This document shows positions 36,138 through 43,525 of a DNA stretch of 64,000 nt, one piece after another. How positions within the stretch are numbered: the first letter of the stretch is position 1; each line of letters opens with the position of its first letter. A program made the position numbers and the translations under genes. The notes beneath the pieces were generated by a model. The model ran no database searches. It saw only the letters and a program-made list of their open reading frames with translations, and had not been told where the DNA came from. The stretch is taken from contig NC_018632.1 in assembly GCF_000172635.2 (NCBI RefSeq), positions 3,720,001 through 3,784,000 of the forward strand. The letters are read 5' to 3'. This DNA comes from Alteromonas macleodii ATCC 27126. GTDB lineage: Bacteria; Pseudomonadota; Gammaproteobacteria; Enterobacterales; Alteromonadaceae.

Positions 36138-37160
36138 ATGATAAACCCTATTTGGCTAGACACCTTTATCACGTTAGTAGAAACGGGGAATTTTACGCGC
36201 ACCGCAGAGCAACGGTTTATGACGCAGCCGGGCGTAAGTCAGCACCTTAAGAAACTGGAAGAGGCATGTCAGTGTGAACTAGTCATCCGTTTAGGCAAGG
36301 GGATTCAGCTAACTGAACAGGGCCAGCGTGTGTACCACTATGCCAAGGAGCAGCAGGAAAAAGAGCAAGATTTTATTGCCAGCTTAAAGTTTGACGCCCC
36401 TTTTGAAGGTAAGTGTGTAGTGGCCTGCTCGGGTGCGATTGCTCAGCGTATTTACCCTGCTCTGCTGGCACTGCAAAAACAGCATAGCGCGCTTAATATT
36501 CACGTGGAAGTCGCACCTCGTCGTACTATTTTGTCAGGCATTGCGAACAATACGCTGGAGCTTGGCATTGTGACAAACCAGCCAGAGAGCGAAGATATAC
36601 ATAGTGAGTATTTAGGCGAAGAAGCATTGGGGCTTATTCTACCGCGTAGCCTACCTGACGCGCTTGCTGCGCAGGTTCCTGGGTTATCTGAAAACGCGCA
36701 GGGTTTTATTTCGGGTTCGGGTTCGGGTTCGGGTTCGGGTTCGGTAGCAAAAGTAGCAAGCGTATCTGGAAAAGCAAAGAGTAAAACTGATGATGGTAGA
36801 ATAATAGAAGCCGTCATCAAGCATCTAGGGCTTATTAATCACCCTGATGCCATGCACTACTTGCAGCGCTATTTTAACGATTGCGGAGAAGCTGAGTTAG
36901 CTAACGTTAATCCAAATAAGCTGACTCATACCGGCTACATCAACCAACTTTCGCAAATTCTACTGCCGGTAAGCGAAGGGTTGGGTTACACCGTGCTGCC
37001 CACCAGCACACTAGACTTTGTGTCTTTTGCCGACAAACTTACCGTCTACAAAGCTAAAAATGAAGTAACCGAGCCCCTATACAGTGTTCAAACACCCCAC
37101 AGCGCTCTACCCGCCCGCTACCAAGTAGTGAAACAAGCCATCACCCAAGTATTGGGTTAA
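36138..37160 (+). CDS. LysR-family transcriptional regulator with a Ser-Gly repeat insertion
   Basis: A 340-residue regulator. The winged helix-turn-helix occupies about residues 3-62 ('WLDTFITLVETGNFTRTAEQRFMTQPGVSQHLKKLEE'), followed by a linker helix and a ligand-binding domain. The typical length is about 300; the extra residues lie between the two lobes, at about 190-220, where a (Ser-Gly)5-Ser run (192-202) encoded by a hexanucleotide repeat is followed by a Lys/Ser-rich stretch. The C-terminal 'GLINHPDAMHYLQRYF' is well conserved-looking. Divergent from the VOC gene. A palindromic repeat element begins directly after its stop. Confidence 0.88.
   Translation: MINPIWLDTFITLVETGNFTRTAEQRFMTQPGVSQHLKKLEEACQCELVIRLGKGIQLTEQGQRVYHYAKEQQEKEQDFIASLKFDAPFEGKCVVACSGAIAQRIYPALLALQKQHSALNIHVEVAPRRTILSGIANNTLELGIVTNQPESEDIHSEYLGEEALGLILPRSLPDALAAQVPGLSENAQGFISGSGSGSGSGSVAKVASVSGKAKSKTDDGRIIEAVIKHLGLINHPDAMHYLQRYFNDCGEAELANVNPNKLTHTGYINQLSQILLPVSEGLGYTVLPTSTLDFVSFADKLTVYKAKNEVTEPLYSVQTPHSALPARYQVVKQAITQVLG
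36711..36743 (+). repeat. Hexanucleotide tandem repeat (TCGGGT, 5.5 units) inside the LysR gene
   Basis: Perfect head-to-tail copies encode Ser-Gly repeats. Because the unit is six bases, gain or loss of copies changes the protein by two residues without frameshift. Confidence 0.97.
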
Positions 37161-37161
37161 A

Positions 37162-37250
37162 AATGGGGTCAGAGTACATTATTACGCTGGGTTACTAACT
37201 CAGCACCGAGCTTTTTGAGAGCGGGGCCATTTAAGTTACTCTGACCCCAT
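37162..37250. repeat. Palindromic dispersed repeat, copy 1
   Basis: Half-sites ATGGGGTCAGAGTAC (37163-37177) and GTTACTCTGACCCCAT (about 37235-37250) in inverted orientation with about 57 bases between. It starts two bases after the LysR stop and ends ten bases before the yafJ stop (convergent genes). Likely a REP-like hairpin. Confidence 0.85.
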
Positions 37251-37259
37251 AGTTCGTGA

Positions 37260-38093
37260 TTAGTCGTGAAGCGATGGATCTGGTGCAACCATATCGGCTT
37301 CTTTTTTGTGTTCAGGGACATCCACTTTACCCGAGGCTATGACTTCGCCTTCCTGCCATAGCTTCCACTCACCCCGTTCGTAGATATCCCATTGCTCGTC
37401 GTTGGTTAGCGGTTCGGTAGCAATAATACTCACCACATCTTTTGGCGTGGTTTCAGCTGCAAAATCAATTTCCACCTCTACATCACTTAAACAAGCGGGG
37501 CCGAAAGGCGCTCTGCGGGTAATGCTAGCTAACTTTGTACTACAGAAGGTAAATAGCCAGTCGCCATTGCTCAGCAAGCAATTGAATACACCTTGCTGAG
37601 CGTACTCCTTTGCAAGTGAAACTAACGTTTCAGCTAACTGCTCAGGCATAGCGTCTCGGGGGAGATTTTGCCTAACATTATTCATAATATCGCAGAAAAG
37701 CTCTTCGCTATCGGTATCCCCAACTGCTTCGTAAACACCCGTCCGGCGCGAGAAATTAGGTAGTTGTCCGTTGTGCGCAAACACCCAGTATCGCCCCCAC
37801 AGTTCGCGAGTAAAGGGATGCGTGTTAGCTAAGTTAATGTTACCCACATTAGCCTGACGAATATGGCAAATCGCATTCTTGCTTTTTATAGGCAACTTCG
37901 AAACAAAGTCTGCGATGGGTGATGTGGCGCAAGGCTCGGGATCGTGAAACATACGCACGCCCTTCCCTTCATAAAAAGCAACGCCCCAGCCGTCTTTATG
38001 CGGCCCTGTTTCACCACCGCGGCGAGTCAGCCCGGTAAAACTAAAACATAGGTCAGTAGGAGTGTTCGCACTCATGCCTAAAAGTTCACACAC
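37260..38093 (-). CDS. yafJ: YafJ-type class II glutamine amidotransferase
   Basis: A 277-residue Ntn-hydrolase. The nucleophile must be Cys2: with the GTG start at 38093 the protein begins (M)CELLGMSANTP, the classical N-terminus, and AGGTGA lies eight bases upstream. A longer GTG start at 38105 would bury the Cys at position 6 and is rejected. Conserved glutaminase blocks follow: 'RRGGETGPHKDGWGVAFYEG', 'ICHIRQANVG' and 'FAHNGQLPNF'. It contains only the glutaminase domain, so the acceptor or partner is unknown. Convergent with LysR. Confidence 0.9.
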   Translation of the reverse strand: MCELLGMSANTPTDLCFSFTGLTRRGGETGPHKDGWGVAFYEGKGVRMFHDPEPCATSPIADFVSKLPIKSKNAICHIRQANVGNINLANTHPFTRELWGRYWVFAHNGQLPNFSRRTGVYEAVGDTDSEELFCDIMNNVRQNLPRDAMPEQLAETLVSLAKEYAQQGVFNCLLSNGDWLFTFCSTKLASITRRAPFGPACLSDVEVEIDFAAETTPKDVVSIIATEPLTNDEQWDIYERGEWKLWQEGEVIASGKVDVPEHKKEADMVAPDPSLHD

Positions 38094-38312
38094 AACGTTT
38101 GTCACCTATAGCAGTTATTTCATTAAGTATGTCGAGAATACGCAAGCACTCGAGCCGAATCAATTCGACATTGGTCCGTAATAAAGGAGAAGCGGCAGAC
38201 TTTACAACTCATTCACCTTTTTAAAGCCAATGACCTTCATACCACTTTATTTTAATTGAATTACGTAAAAACGTCCGTTTTATGTTTACCTCCCCTTTCA
38301 TTTACAATAAAT

Positions 38313-38331
38313 AATAATGATAATCAATTAC
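38313..38331. promoter_or_regulatory. Predicted Fur box upstream of the ChaN/EreA-like gene
   Basis: AATAATGATAATCAATTAC matches the 19-base Fur consensus GATAATGATAATCATTATC at 15 positions, with the central ATAATGATAATCA exact. It lies 23-41 bases upstream of the ATG at 38355, a place where bound Fur would block transcription. Confidence 0.6.
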
Positions 38332-38354
38332 AAACAAACTATTCTTTCATATAT

Positions 38355-39389
38355 ATGATGCGCTACCACTCTTTCTCGATTTATTCGCTTTTCGTCATTG
38401 TTATGTGTTCGGTGTTATTACCTTACACTTCTTTTGCTAACGAGGTTTCGCCTTCAACTCATATCGCTAATTCTGGGAACAACAAGGTAAATCAAACCTT
38501 TAAGCATTTATTAAGCGAACATCAAATCGTGGCAATTGGTGATATACACGGCTCCGCAGCACCGACAGAGCTCTTAATCAACGCTCTGTCTGATCGTGAT
38601 ATCTTTGAGAGTGTCGACGTTATTGTGACTGAGTTCGGTAATAGCCATTACCAGCCCGAGTTGGATGATTATCTGCTTAACCCCAATACAAAGGTTTCAC
38701 TGCAAGAGTTAGAGCCTTTGTGGCAGGACAGTATTTATTTCATGGCGTGGCAATATAAGCATTACCGACATTTTGTGCAGAAACTAAGGTTACTCAATGC
38801 ATCGTCAAACCATAAAGTGCGCATAGCTCTAGCTGAACCAGAGTTTAAATGGGAAGGATTGAGCAAAGAGCAATGGCAGTCTCTCACCAAAACACGCATT
38901 GTTAACTATGAAAAAACTGTGAAGCAGATAGCTGAACAAAACGATAAAGCGATTCTTCTGTTTGGCGCAATGCATACATTAAAGCAGCCTGTATCGTTAA
39001 AGCGGGGAGAAGCGCTCAATGAGTTTGTGCCCTTTATTTTTAAACTTAAGGACCTAAATATTGCGACAGTATGGACCCACTTTTCCACATCGACAATACC
39101 CGATATTTCTACTCCTACGCTTGTTTTGCTTAACGAAAAGAGTGAATTGAACTCCCCTTTATCCAGCATTTCAGCACGATTTGCAGACGGCACGAATCAA
39201 AAGCTTTCAGACGTTGCTGACGCATACTATTACCCGGGTCCTTTGAACCGTCATGCGCCAGTACCTTCACATATTAAACAAAACAGCCAATGGCACCACG
39301 AAATGAATCGGCGCGCCGCAATAGTTGACGAACGAGTCTCAGCACAAATCGCTAAGCAATTAGCTGAATGGCAAGCCGAAACCGACTAG
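38355..39389 (+). CDS. Exported protein related to the ChaN/TIKI/EreA-like fold, probably iron-regulated
   Basis: A 344-residue protein with an N-terminal signal (hydrophobic to about residue 25, cut after SFA). The mature part begins 'HQIVAIGDIHGSAAPTELLINALSD' and has 'VIVTEFGNSHYQPELDDYLL' and 'AILLFGAMHTLKQP', an arrangement of Asp/Glu/His resembling the ChaN / erythromycin-esterase / TIKI superfamily, but I cannot assign a family with certainty. ChaN-type proteins bind haem in the envelope, and the Fur box directly upstream fits an iron or haem role (inference). Starts at 38355 or 38358 are both possible; the upstream TTG at 38256 is not plausible. No strong ribosome site is seen. Confidence 0.55.
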   Translation: MMRYHSFSIYSLFVIVMCSVLLPYTSFANEVSPSTHIANSGNNKVNQTFKHLLSEHQIVAIGDIHGSAAPTELLINALSDRDIFESVDVIVTEFGNSHYQPELDDYLLNPNTKVSLQELEPLWQDSIYFMAWQYKHYRHFVQKLRLLNASSNHKVRIALAEPEFKWEGLSKEQWQSLTKTRIVNYEKTVKQIAEQNDKAILLFGAMHTLKQPVSLKRGEALNEFVPFIFKLKDLNIATVWTHFSTSTIPDISTPTLVLLNEKSELNSPLSSISARFADGTNQKLSDVADAYYYPGPLNRHAPVPSHIKQNSQWHHEMNRRAAIVDERVSAQIAKQLAEWQAETD

Positions 39390-39401
39390 CATTTTGAGAT
39401 C

Positions 39402-39443
39402 ATGGGGTCAGAGTACTTTTTTAGTAATGTACTCTGACCCCAT
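39402..39443. repeat. Palindromic dispersed repeat, copy 2
   Basis: A perfect 15-bp inverted repeat (ATGGGGTCAGAGTAC and complement) with a 12-base loop. It occupies nearly the whole gap between two convergent genes and ends on the base before the stop codon of the minus-strand gene; it could serve as their terminator. Confidence 0.92.
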
Positions 39444-40505
39444 TTATTCGGCGTGTTGTTGGGGCTGACAAATCCCACGCAATGCTGACGGGTCGTCGAC
39501 ACTGAGATAAAGTGTGTCCATCGGCTCAATAAAAGTCGCTAAACCCGAGTAATATTTTTGTTCTGACACAAAGGTAAGCTTAACGTTTGCGTTGCCTCTA
39601 CCGAAATGGAACTGTTCTTGTGTTGAAGCTGCTGTCCAACTGCCTGTTTCTACTTGTTTAATATTGGAAAGTGAAATAACAGTCATTCCCCACCACGAAT
39701 TATTCACCATAAGCTTATCTTTTGTAAGGTAAACAGAGTAATGCTTGCTGACTCTGTAGTTAGCAATAAACATCACTATGAGATAAAAAACCAAGGTTGC
39801 CACCACAATGGCAACCGTTTCACTCCAAAGTGCTATGGCGAGATAACTTGCATACGTCGCAACTACAAGCACTACACAAACCAGTGACACATGCCACCAC
39901 TGTGCGGACCATAAATGCAGATTGGCTATGGCGGGAACATGGTTTCTACTAAAACGAGGTATGGCGTAGTACCAACTGGCGGGCTCATGAGCAAACATAA
40001 GTGCCAACTCTAACTTCTTTGCTTCTTTCGACCCTTTTTCATAAATGTTATCGCCTTCATATTGTTCCAGCATATGAATTCGCGGATCGCCAGAGAGCTT
40101 TCGAGCCCCCCACAACGCTTTAACTATCGTTACCAGAAGGAGAATTTCTATCACCATCAATACGGCAATAATCGGATATTTAAGATAGGTAATGAATTCA
40201 AAGTAATAGGCTAACTTCTCTGGATAGTTATAGCGTGCGACCAAACTACTTAAAGAAAAAACTAGCAATAATTTCCACAGAGCCTGATTGCCAATTTGAA
40301 TAATCCAGAAATAGTAAAGTGCAGGCAAAAAGACAAAATATGCCAACGTAACAAGCAAGGTATTTCGCCACTGTGCGTTAGCCCAAATACTTTCAAAGGA
40401 GAGGATTATGTCAGGAAGTGTTTCAGGTAAAAATAACGTTCCTACATAAAAGCAGGCAGCAGCAACTATTAGAAAAGCTATTCGGTATTTAACGGGTTTG
40501 CGCAT
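39444..40505 (-). CDS. Multi-span membrane protein, function unknown
   Basis: A 353-residue protein with about six hydrophobic helices: four in the N-terminal 140 residues, and two at about 205-255 after a cytoplasmic loop (GARKLSGDPRIHMLEQYEGD). The C-terminal 90 residues are beta-rich and soluble-looking ('KHYSVYLTKDKLMVNNSWWG', 'VSLSNIKQVETGSW'), reminiscent of PH-like domains at the ends of bacterial membrane proteins. I do not recognise a named family. It is flanked on both sides by palindromic repeats. Confidence 0.6.
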   Translation of the reverse strand: MRKPVKYRIAFLIVAAACFYVGTLFLPETLPDIILSFESIWANAQWRNTLLVTLAYFVFLPALYYFWIIQIGNQALWKLLLVFSLSSLVARYNYPEKLAYYFEFITYLKYPIIAVLMVIEILLLVTIVKALWGARKLSGDPRIHMLEQYEGDNIYEKGSKEAKKLELALMFAHEPASWYYAIPRFSRNHVPAIANLHLWSAQWWHVSLVCVVLVVATYASYLAIALWSETVAIVVATLVFYLIVMFIANYRVSKHYSVYLTKDKLMVNNSWWGMTVISLSNIKQVETGSWTAASTQEQFHFGRGNANVKLTFVSEQKYYSGLATFIEPMDTLYLSVDDPSALRGICQPQQHAE

Positions 40506-40609
40506 AATTCATCCCTGATGCGTTAAACAAGCTGGCTGAATGCTTTACCAGCGATACTACCAACCATACTGAAAATGCGCCGAAACCAAAAGCGTAAATC
40601 GTAAAACTA

Positions 40610-40677
40610 ATGGGGTCAGAGTACATTACTTATAAATGTACCCCGACCCCATTAATTTAATGTACTCTGACCCCATT
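40610..40677. repeat. Palindromic dispersed repeat, copy 3
   Basis: One forward half-site (TGGGGTCAGAGTACATT) followed by two reverse half-sites, AATGTACCCCGACCCCA (diverged) and ATGTACTCTGACCCCA. It ends two bases before the yiaA stop codon. Confidence 0.88.
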
Positions 40678-40679
40678 TT

Positions 40680-41150
40680 TTAAGCGGCTTTCACTTTGGG
40701 AGAGTCTTCGTGCTCAGTAGCGCTGCTTTGAGTATCGCTTTTTGTGTTGCGTGACTCGTCGGTAGTTTGGCTATCGCGTACGTTCTTCTGCACCGTAATA
40801 GCGGCAAAGAGGCTTAGAGTGAAGGCCATGCCGAAGAAGCCTTTTTCACTTAATAAAAGCTCAGCATTTAATAAGCCAACCACTAACAATACGATGGCTG
40901 ATGCAGTAGCTGCAGCTGATGCAAGGAAATACGCTTTGGTAGTTGGCACACCTTCCATTTTATCGCGTACCGTTTTTTGTAAGCTCACTACAGAAAACAA
41001 GCCGAATAACATAATAGTGAAGTAATAACCTTTTTCATTAAGCGCCATTGGGGCATTGTAAAGGCCGATAAAATAAGCGCCTACACCCACAATTAGGGCT
41101 GCCAGTGATGCTATTCGAAACGCTTTCGTTGGTTTATTCTGAGTCTGCAT
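40680..41150 (-). CDS. yiaA: YiaA-type inner-membrane protein
   Basis: A 156-residue membrane protein with four helices in two repeated halves, each carrying the family motif: 'GLYNAPMALNEKGYYF...LFSVVSLQKTVRD' and 'GLLNAELLLSEKGFFG...LFAAITVQKNVRD'. This duplication is the YiaA/YiaB hallmark; function is unknown. The C-terminus adds a hydrophilic Ser/Glu-rich tail of about 30 residues. ATG at 41150 has GAGG about nine bases upstream and gives the E. coli-like N-terminus. It overlaps the end of the DUF2145 gene by 17 bases, suggesting coupled translation. Confidence 0.88.
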   Translation of the reverse strand: MQTQNKPTKAFRIASLAALIVGVGAYFIGLYNAPMALNEKGYYFTIMLFGLFSVVSLQKTVRDKMEGVPTTKAYFLASAAATASAIVLLVVGLLNAELLLSEKGFFGMAFTLSLFAAITVQKNVRDSQTTDESRNTKSDTQSSATEHEDSPKVKAA

Positions 41151-41970
41151 TGTTAAATTCCTCGATAATAGTTGTCTCACCGTTGCTCGCAAAAATAACT
41201 GCCTTTTCCGATAAATCGTATTTCTGCATGTAACGAGCAAGGCTTCCAAATGTAGTTGTTTCCACCTTACGACCGTGATCGGACAGCGTCACTCCGTCGC
41301 TGAACATACTCGCCAAGCCTAGTTTGGCGCTGCTCATGTTTACTTTTTGCGGCGTAAAATATGCCTTTGCATTAGCTTTTAGCTGGGCTATATCTGTGGT
41401 GGAGTACACCGCAGCATTCAGTACATCTAGTGTGTACTCGGTACAGTTTTGTCGTTCACTATTGAATGGGTTAGCAACTACTGAATAGCGTGGGTTATGC
41501 AACAATTTTGCTCTATCTTCGCTGTACATGCTTATAAGCGCTTGCTGCACGGCAACCGGTGGGATAATGAGGCCAGCCTCGAGCGCATAAGCACTCCAGA
41601 AAAAATCTACCGGATAATCTGTAACTAAATGACTCACGTCTTGTTCATCAGCATCTTGATACAAATTATGGATTGCATAGCCTTTGGCTGTCTCACCATT
41701 ATCTAGCTGAATGCTTGAATAGATAGCAATAGCAGTGTGCGTGAAGCGAATGCCCTCCGGCATGTCTTCAATCGGTCTGCCTCGCCTTGCAATAATGAAG
41801 GCACGAGCTCCTTGGCTTGCCGCATACTTTTCTACTTCTTTAGAAAAAATGGCAATGGCTTCTGGTGAAAACGAAGGTTTTCCGTGCTGCTGACTACCTG
41901 CCAAAGCGTGATTAGCGTTAGCAGTAAGTAGTACCAAAGCCACAGCTATTGAATACAAAAATGTTTTCAT
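41134..41970 (-). CDS. DUF2145 exported protein
   Basis: A 278-residue protein with a signal peptide (cut after ALA, about residue 24). The mature region carries DUF2145 blocks 'SKEVEKYAASQGARAFIIARRGRPIEDMPEGIRFTHTAIAIYS', 'GYAIHNLYQ', 'DYPVDFFW' and 'NCTEYTLDVLNAA'. The H-T-A-I-A and N-C-T-E pairs look like the His and Cys of an NlpC/P60-like papain fold, so a periplasmic cysteine amidase/peptidase is a reasonable guess, not proven. It is upstream of yiaA with overlapping ends; the upstream gene at 42124 is on the same strand. Confidence 0.8.
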   Translation of the reverse strand: MKTFLYSIAVALVLLTANANHALAGSQQHGKPSFSPEAIAIFSKEVEKYAASQGARAFIIARRGRPIEDMPEGIRFTHTAIAIYSSIQLDNGETAKGYAIHNLYQDADEQDVSHLVTDYPVDFFWSAYALEAGLIIPPVAVQQALISMYSEDRAKLLHNPRYSVVANPFNSERQNCTEYTLDVLNAAVYSTTDIAQLKANAKAYFTPQKVNMSSAKLGLASMFSDGVTLSDHGRKVETTTFGSLARYMQKYDLSEKAVIFASNGETTIIEEFNNADSE

Positions 41971-42123
41971 ACTCTTCCCTGCTTAAATTCTCTCGACTTG
42001 CACTGAATAAGAGCCACCTAAAGCGCTAGATGCACAACACTTCGCTGTAGCAGTTTTTTAACAAGCTACAGCTACTTTTTTAGCTTCCAGTCGCGCTTCA
42101 AAGTTCGAGCAATTAATTTACCG

Positions 42124-42531
42124 TTAGCGTTTAGTTGTGGTAGTGGTAGTAGTCGTTGTTGTGTTAGTGGTTGCAACGACTTTGTTTGGCGCAGGGTCTG
42201 CAGTAATGATCGTTTCGGTAACCACTAACGGCTGGTTATTATTAACGGAGGACTGATGGCTAGCTCCGTGAATACTGCGGCTACTCTCGTCAATCACACT
42301 TTCAGCAACTGCGCTACCTGCCACTACAGCACTGCCGGTTAGTATCACCGGAACAGCAACTACTGCACTCGCTACTGACGCCGTCGTTGCTAGGCCTTCA
42401 GATGCAGCAAGCGCGCTATGTTTACTGGCTTTGCCACTGTGGTCGATGGAATCATCTGCCATTACAGAATGGGTAAGAAGCGCACTACTTAATAGTGCAG
42501 TTAACATCAATGTTGAACGCGAATTTTTCAT
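42124..42531 (-). CDS. Exported low-complexity protein with poly-threonine tail, function unknown
   Basis: A 135-residue protein. A signal peptide (cut after VMA, about residue 25) is followed by a small-residue hydrophobic segment (about 45-78, Ala/Val/Ser/Thr-rich), a Ser/His/Asn-rich region, and a tail of ten consecutive Thr before KR. The tail is encoded by ACC/ACT/ACG-type triplets in a GT-rich tract that could slip. I do not recognise the family. Same strand as DUF2145 with about 150 bases between, and divergent from the XRE regulator. Confidence 0.55.
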   Translation of the reverse strand: MKNSRSTLMLTALLSSALLTHSVMADDSIDHSGKASKHSALAASEGLATTASVASAVVAVPVILTGSAVVAGSAVAESVIDESSRSIHGASHQSSVNNNQPLVVTETIITADPAPNKVVATTNTTTTTTTTTTKR

Positions 42532-42662
42532 ATCACTTGCTCCTAGTATGTAAAGGCGAGATGTGCCTGAACATGTTCTACACTAGAACCAAGAATAAAT
42601 TTCGTAAACCGCAATCGCTGATGTAGTATTAAATTACACCACAAGTATAAATATTTAATACC

Positions 42663-43397
42663 ATGAGCCAAATTAACCTTGTTTACGACACGCTTAAACA
42701 ATGTTTACGAGAGCAGCGATTTACCTACAAACAGATCGCACAGAAACTGAACGTAAGCGAGGCCAGCGTAAAACGAAATTTCTCTTTACAGGCTTTTAGC
42801 CTCGATAAACTGGAACAGATTTGTGAATGTCTAAATTTGTCATTAAGCGACCTTTTTAGCCTGTCGCAAAAGCAGCAGGAAAAAATATCACAGCTGTCTG
42901 AGAAGCAAGAAATGGAGCTACTTGCCAATCCCAAACTACTGCTCGCAGCAGTTTGCGTGCGCGATGGCTGGCGATTCTCGGAAATCATCAAGCACTACGA
43001 TATTTCTGAGGTAGAGGGCATCAAGCTAATGACAACCTTAGATAAACTTAAGCTTATAGAGCTGTTACCGAACAACCGCTACAAGCTGCTCATTGCGCAA
43101 AACTTTCGCTGGATCCCTGGTGGTCCGCTAGAAAAATTTATGGAGCAGGAAGTAATGGTGAAGTTTATGGCACCAAAGAAGAACGAGCCATGGATGTTTC
43201 GTTTCTATTTACGCGGCCGCTATTCTCAGACCTCGGTTTCCATTATTCAGCGCCGTCTTGAACAACTGCGACAAGAAGCAGCAAAACTCAGCAGTGAAGA
43301 TAATGCCCTACCAATTGAAGAACGCCAGCACATTGGTCTTTTAATGGCGATGCGGCCTTGGGAACCCTCGCTTTTTGAAAATATGAAGCGAAAATAA
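42663..43397 (+). CDS. XRE-type helix-turn-helix regulator with C-terminal sensor-like region
   Basis: A 244-residue protein. Residues about 8-66 form a Cro/CI-like helix-turn-helix ('FTYKQIAQKLNVSEASVKRNFSLQAFSLDKLEQICECLNLSLSDLF'). A coiled linker follows (QKQQEKISQLSEKQEME), then a second winged-helix-like region ('GWRFSEIIKHYDISEVEGIKLMTTLDKLKLIELLPNNRYKLL') and a C-terminal part with 'FRWIPGGPLEKFMEQEV'. It is likely a DNA-binding regulator; the target is unknown, with the divergent minus-strand genes (42124, DUF2145, yiaA) being candidates. The ATG lies directly downstream of an AT-rich stretch without a clear ribosome site. Confidence 0.75.
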   Translation: MSQINLVYDTLKQCLREQRFTYKQIAQKLNVSEASVKRNFSLQAFSLDKLEQICECLNLSLSDLFSLSQKQQEKISQLSEKQEMELLANPKLLLAAVCVRDGWRFSEIIKHYDISEVEGIKLMTTLDKLKLIELLPNNRYKLLIAQNFRWIPGGPLEKFMEQEVMVKFMAPKKNEPWMFRFYLRGRYSQTSVSIIQRRLEQLRQEAAKLSSEDNALPIEERQHIGLLMAMRPWEPSLFENMKRK

Positions 43398-43413
43398 CCC
43401 TGTCGAAGTATAT

Positions 43414-43525
43414 TTGGGGGGTCGGAGTACATTTTGTAGAAAAGTACTCCGACCCCATTAGTCTACTACACAGAAAATTACTCTGACCCCGTTAGTTTAC
43501 TACTCAGAAATGTACTCTGACCCCA
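43414..43525. repeat. Palindromic dispersed repeat, copy 4 (compound, with 34-base tandem repeats)
   Basis: One forward half-site (GGGTCGGAGTAC) pairs with GTACTCCGACCCC; two more reverse half-sites follow at an exact spacing of 34 bases (core ACTCYGACCCC at 43446, 43480, 43514). It fills the gap between convergent genes and ends on the base before the NCS1 permease stop codon. Confidence 0.9.

Noticed and set aside
36500..36820. Minus-strand open frame with a Glu-Pro repeat opposite the LysR gene
   Set aside because: The repeat is only the antisense reading of the TCGGGT hexanucleotide tract; the LysR frame explains the sequence.
43446..43525. Regular 34-base repeats resembling a short CRISPR array
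   Set aside because: The units are contiguous and diverged without unique spacers, there are no cas genes, and they belong to the palindromic repeat family.
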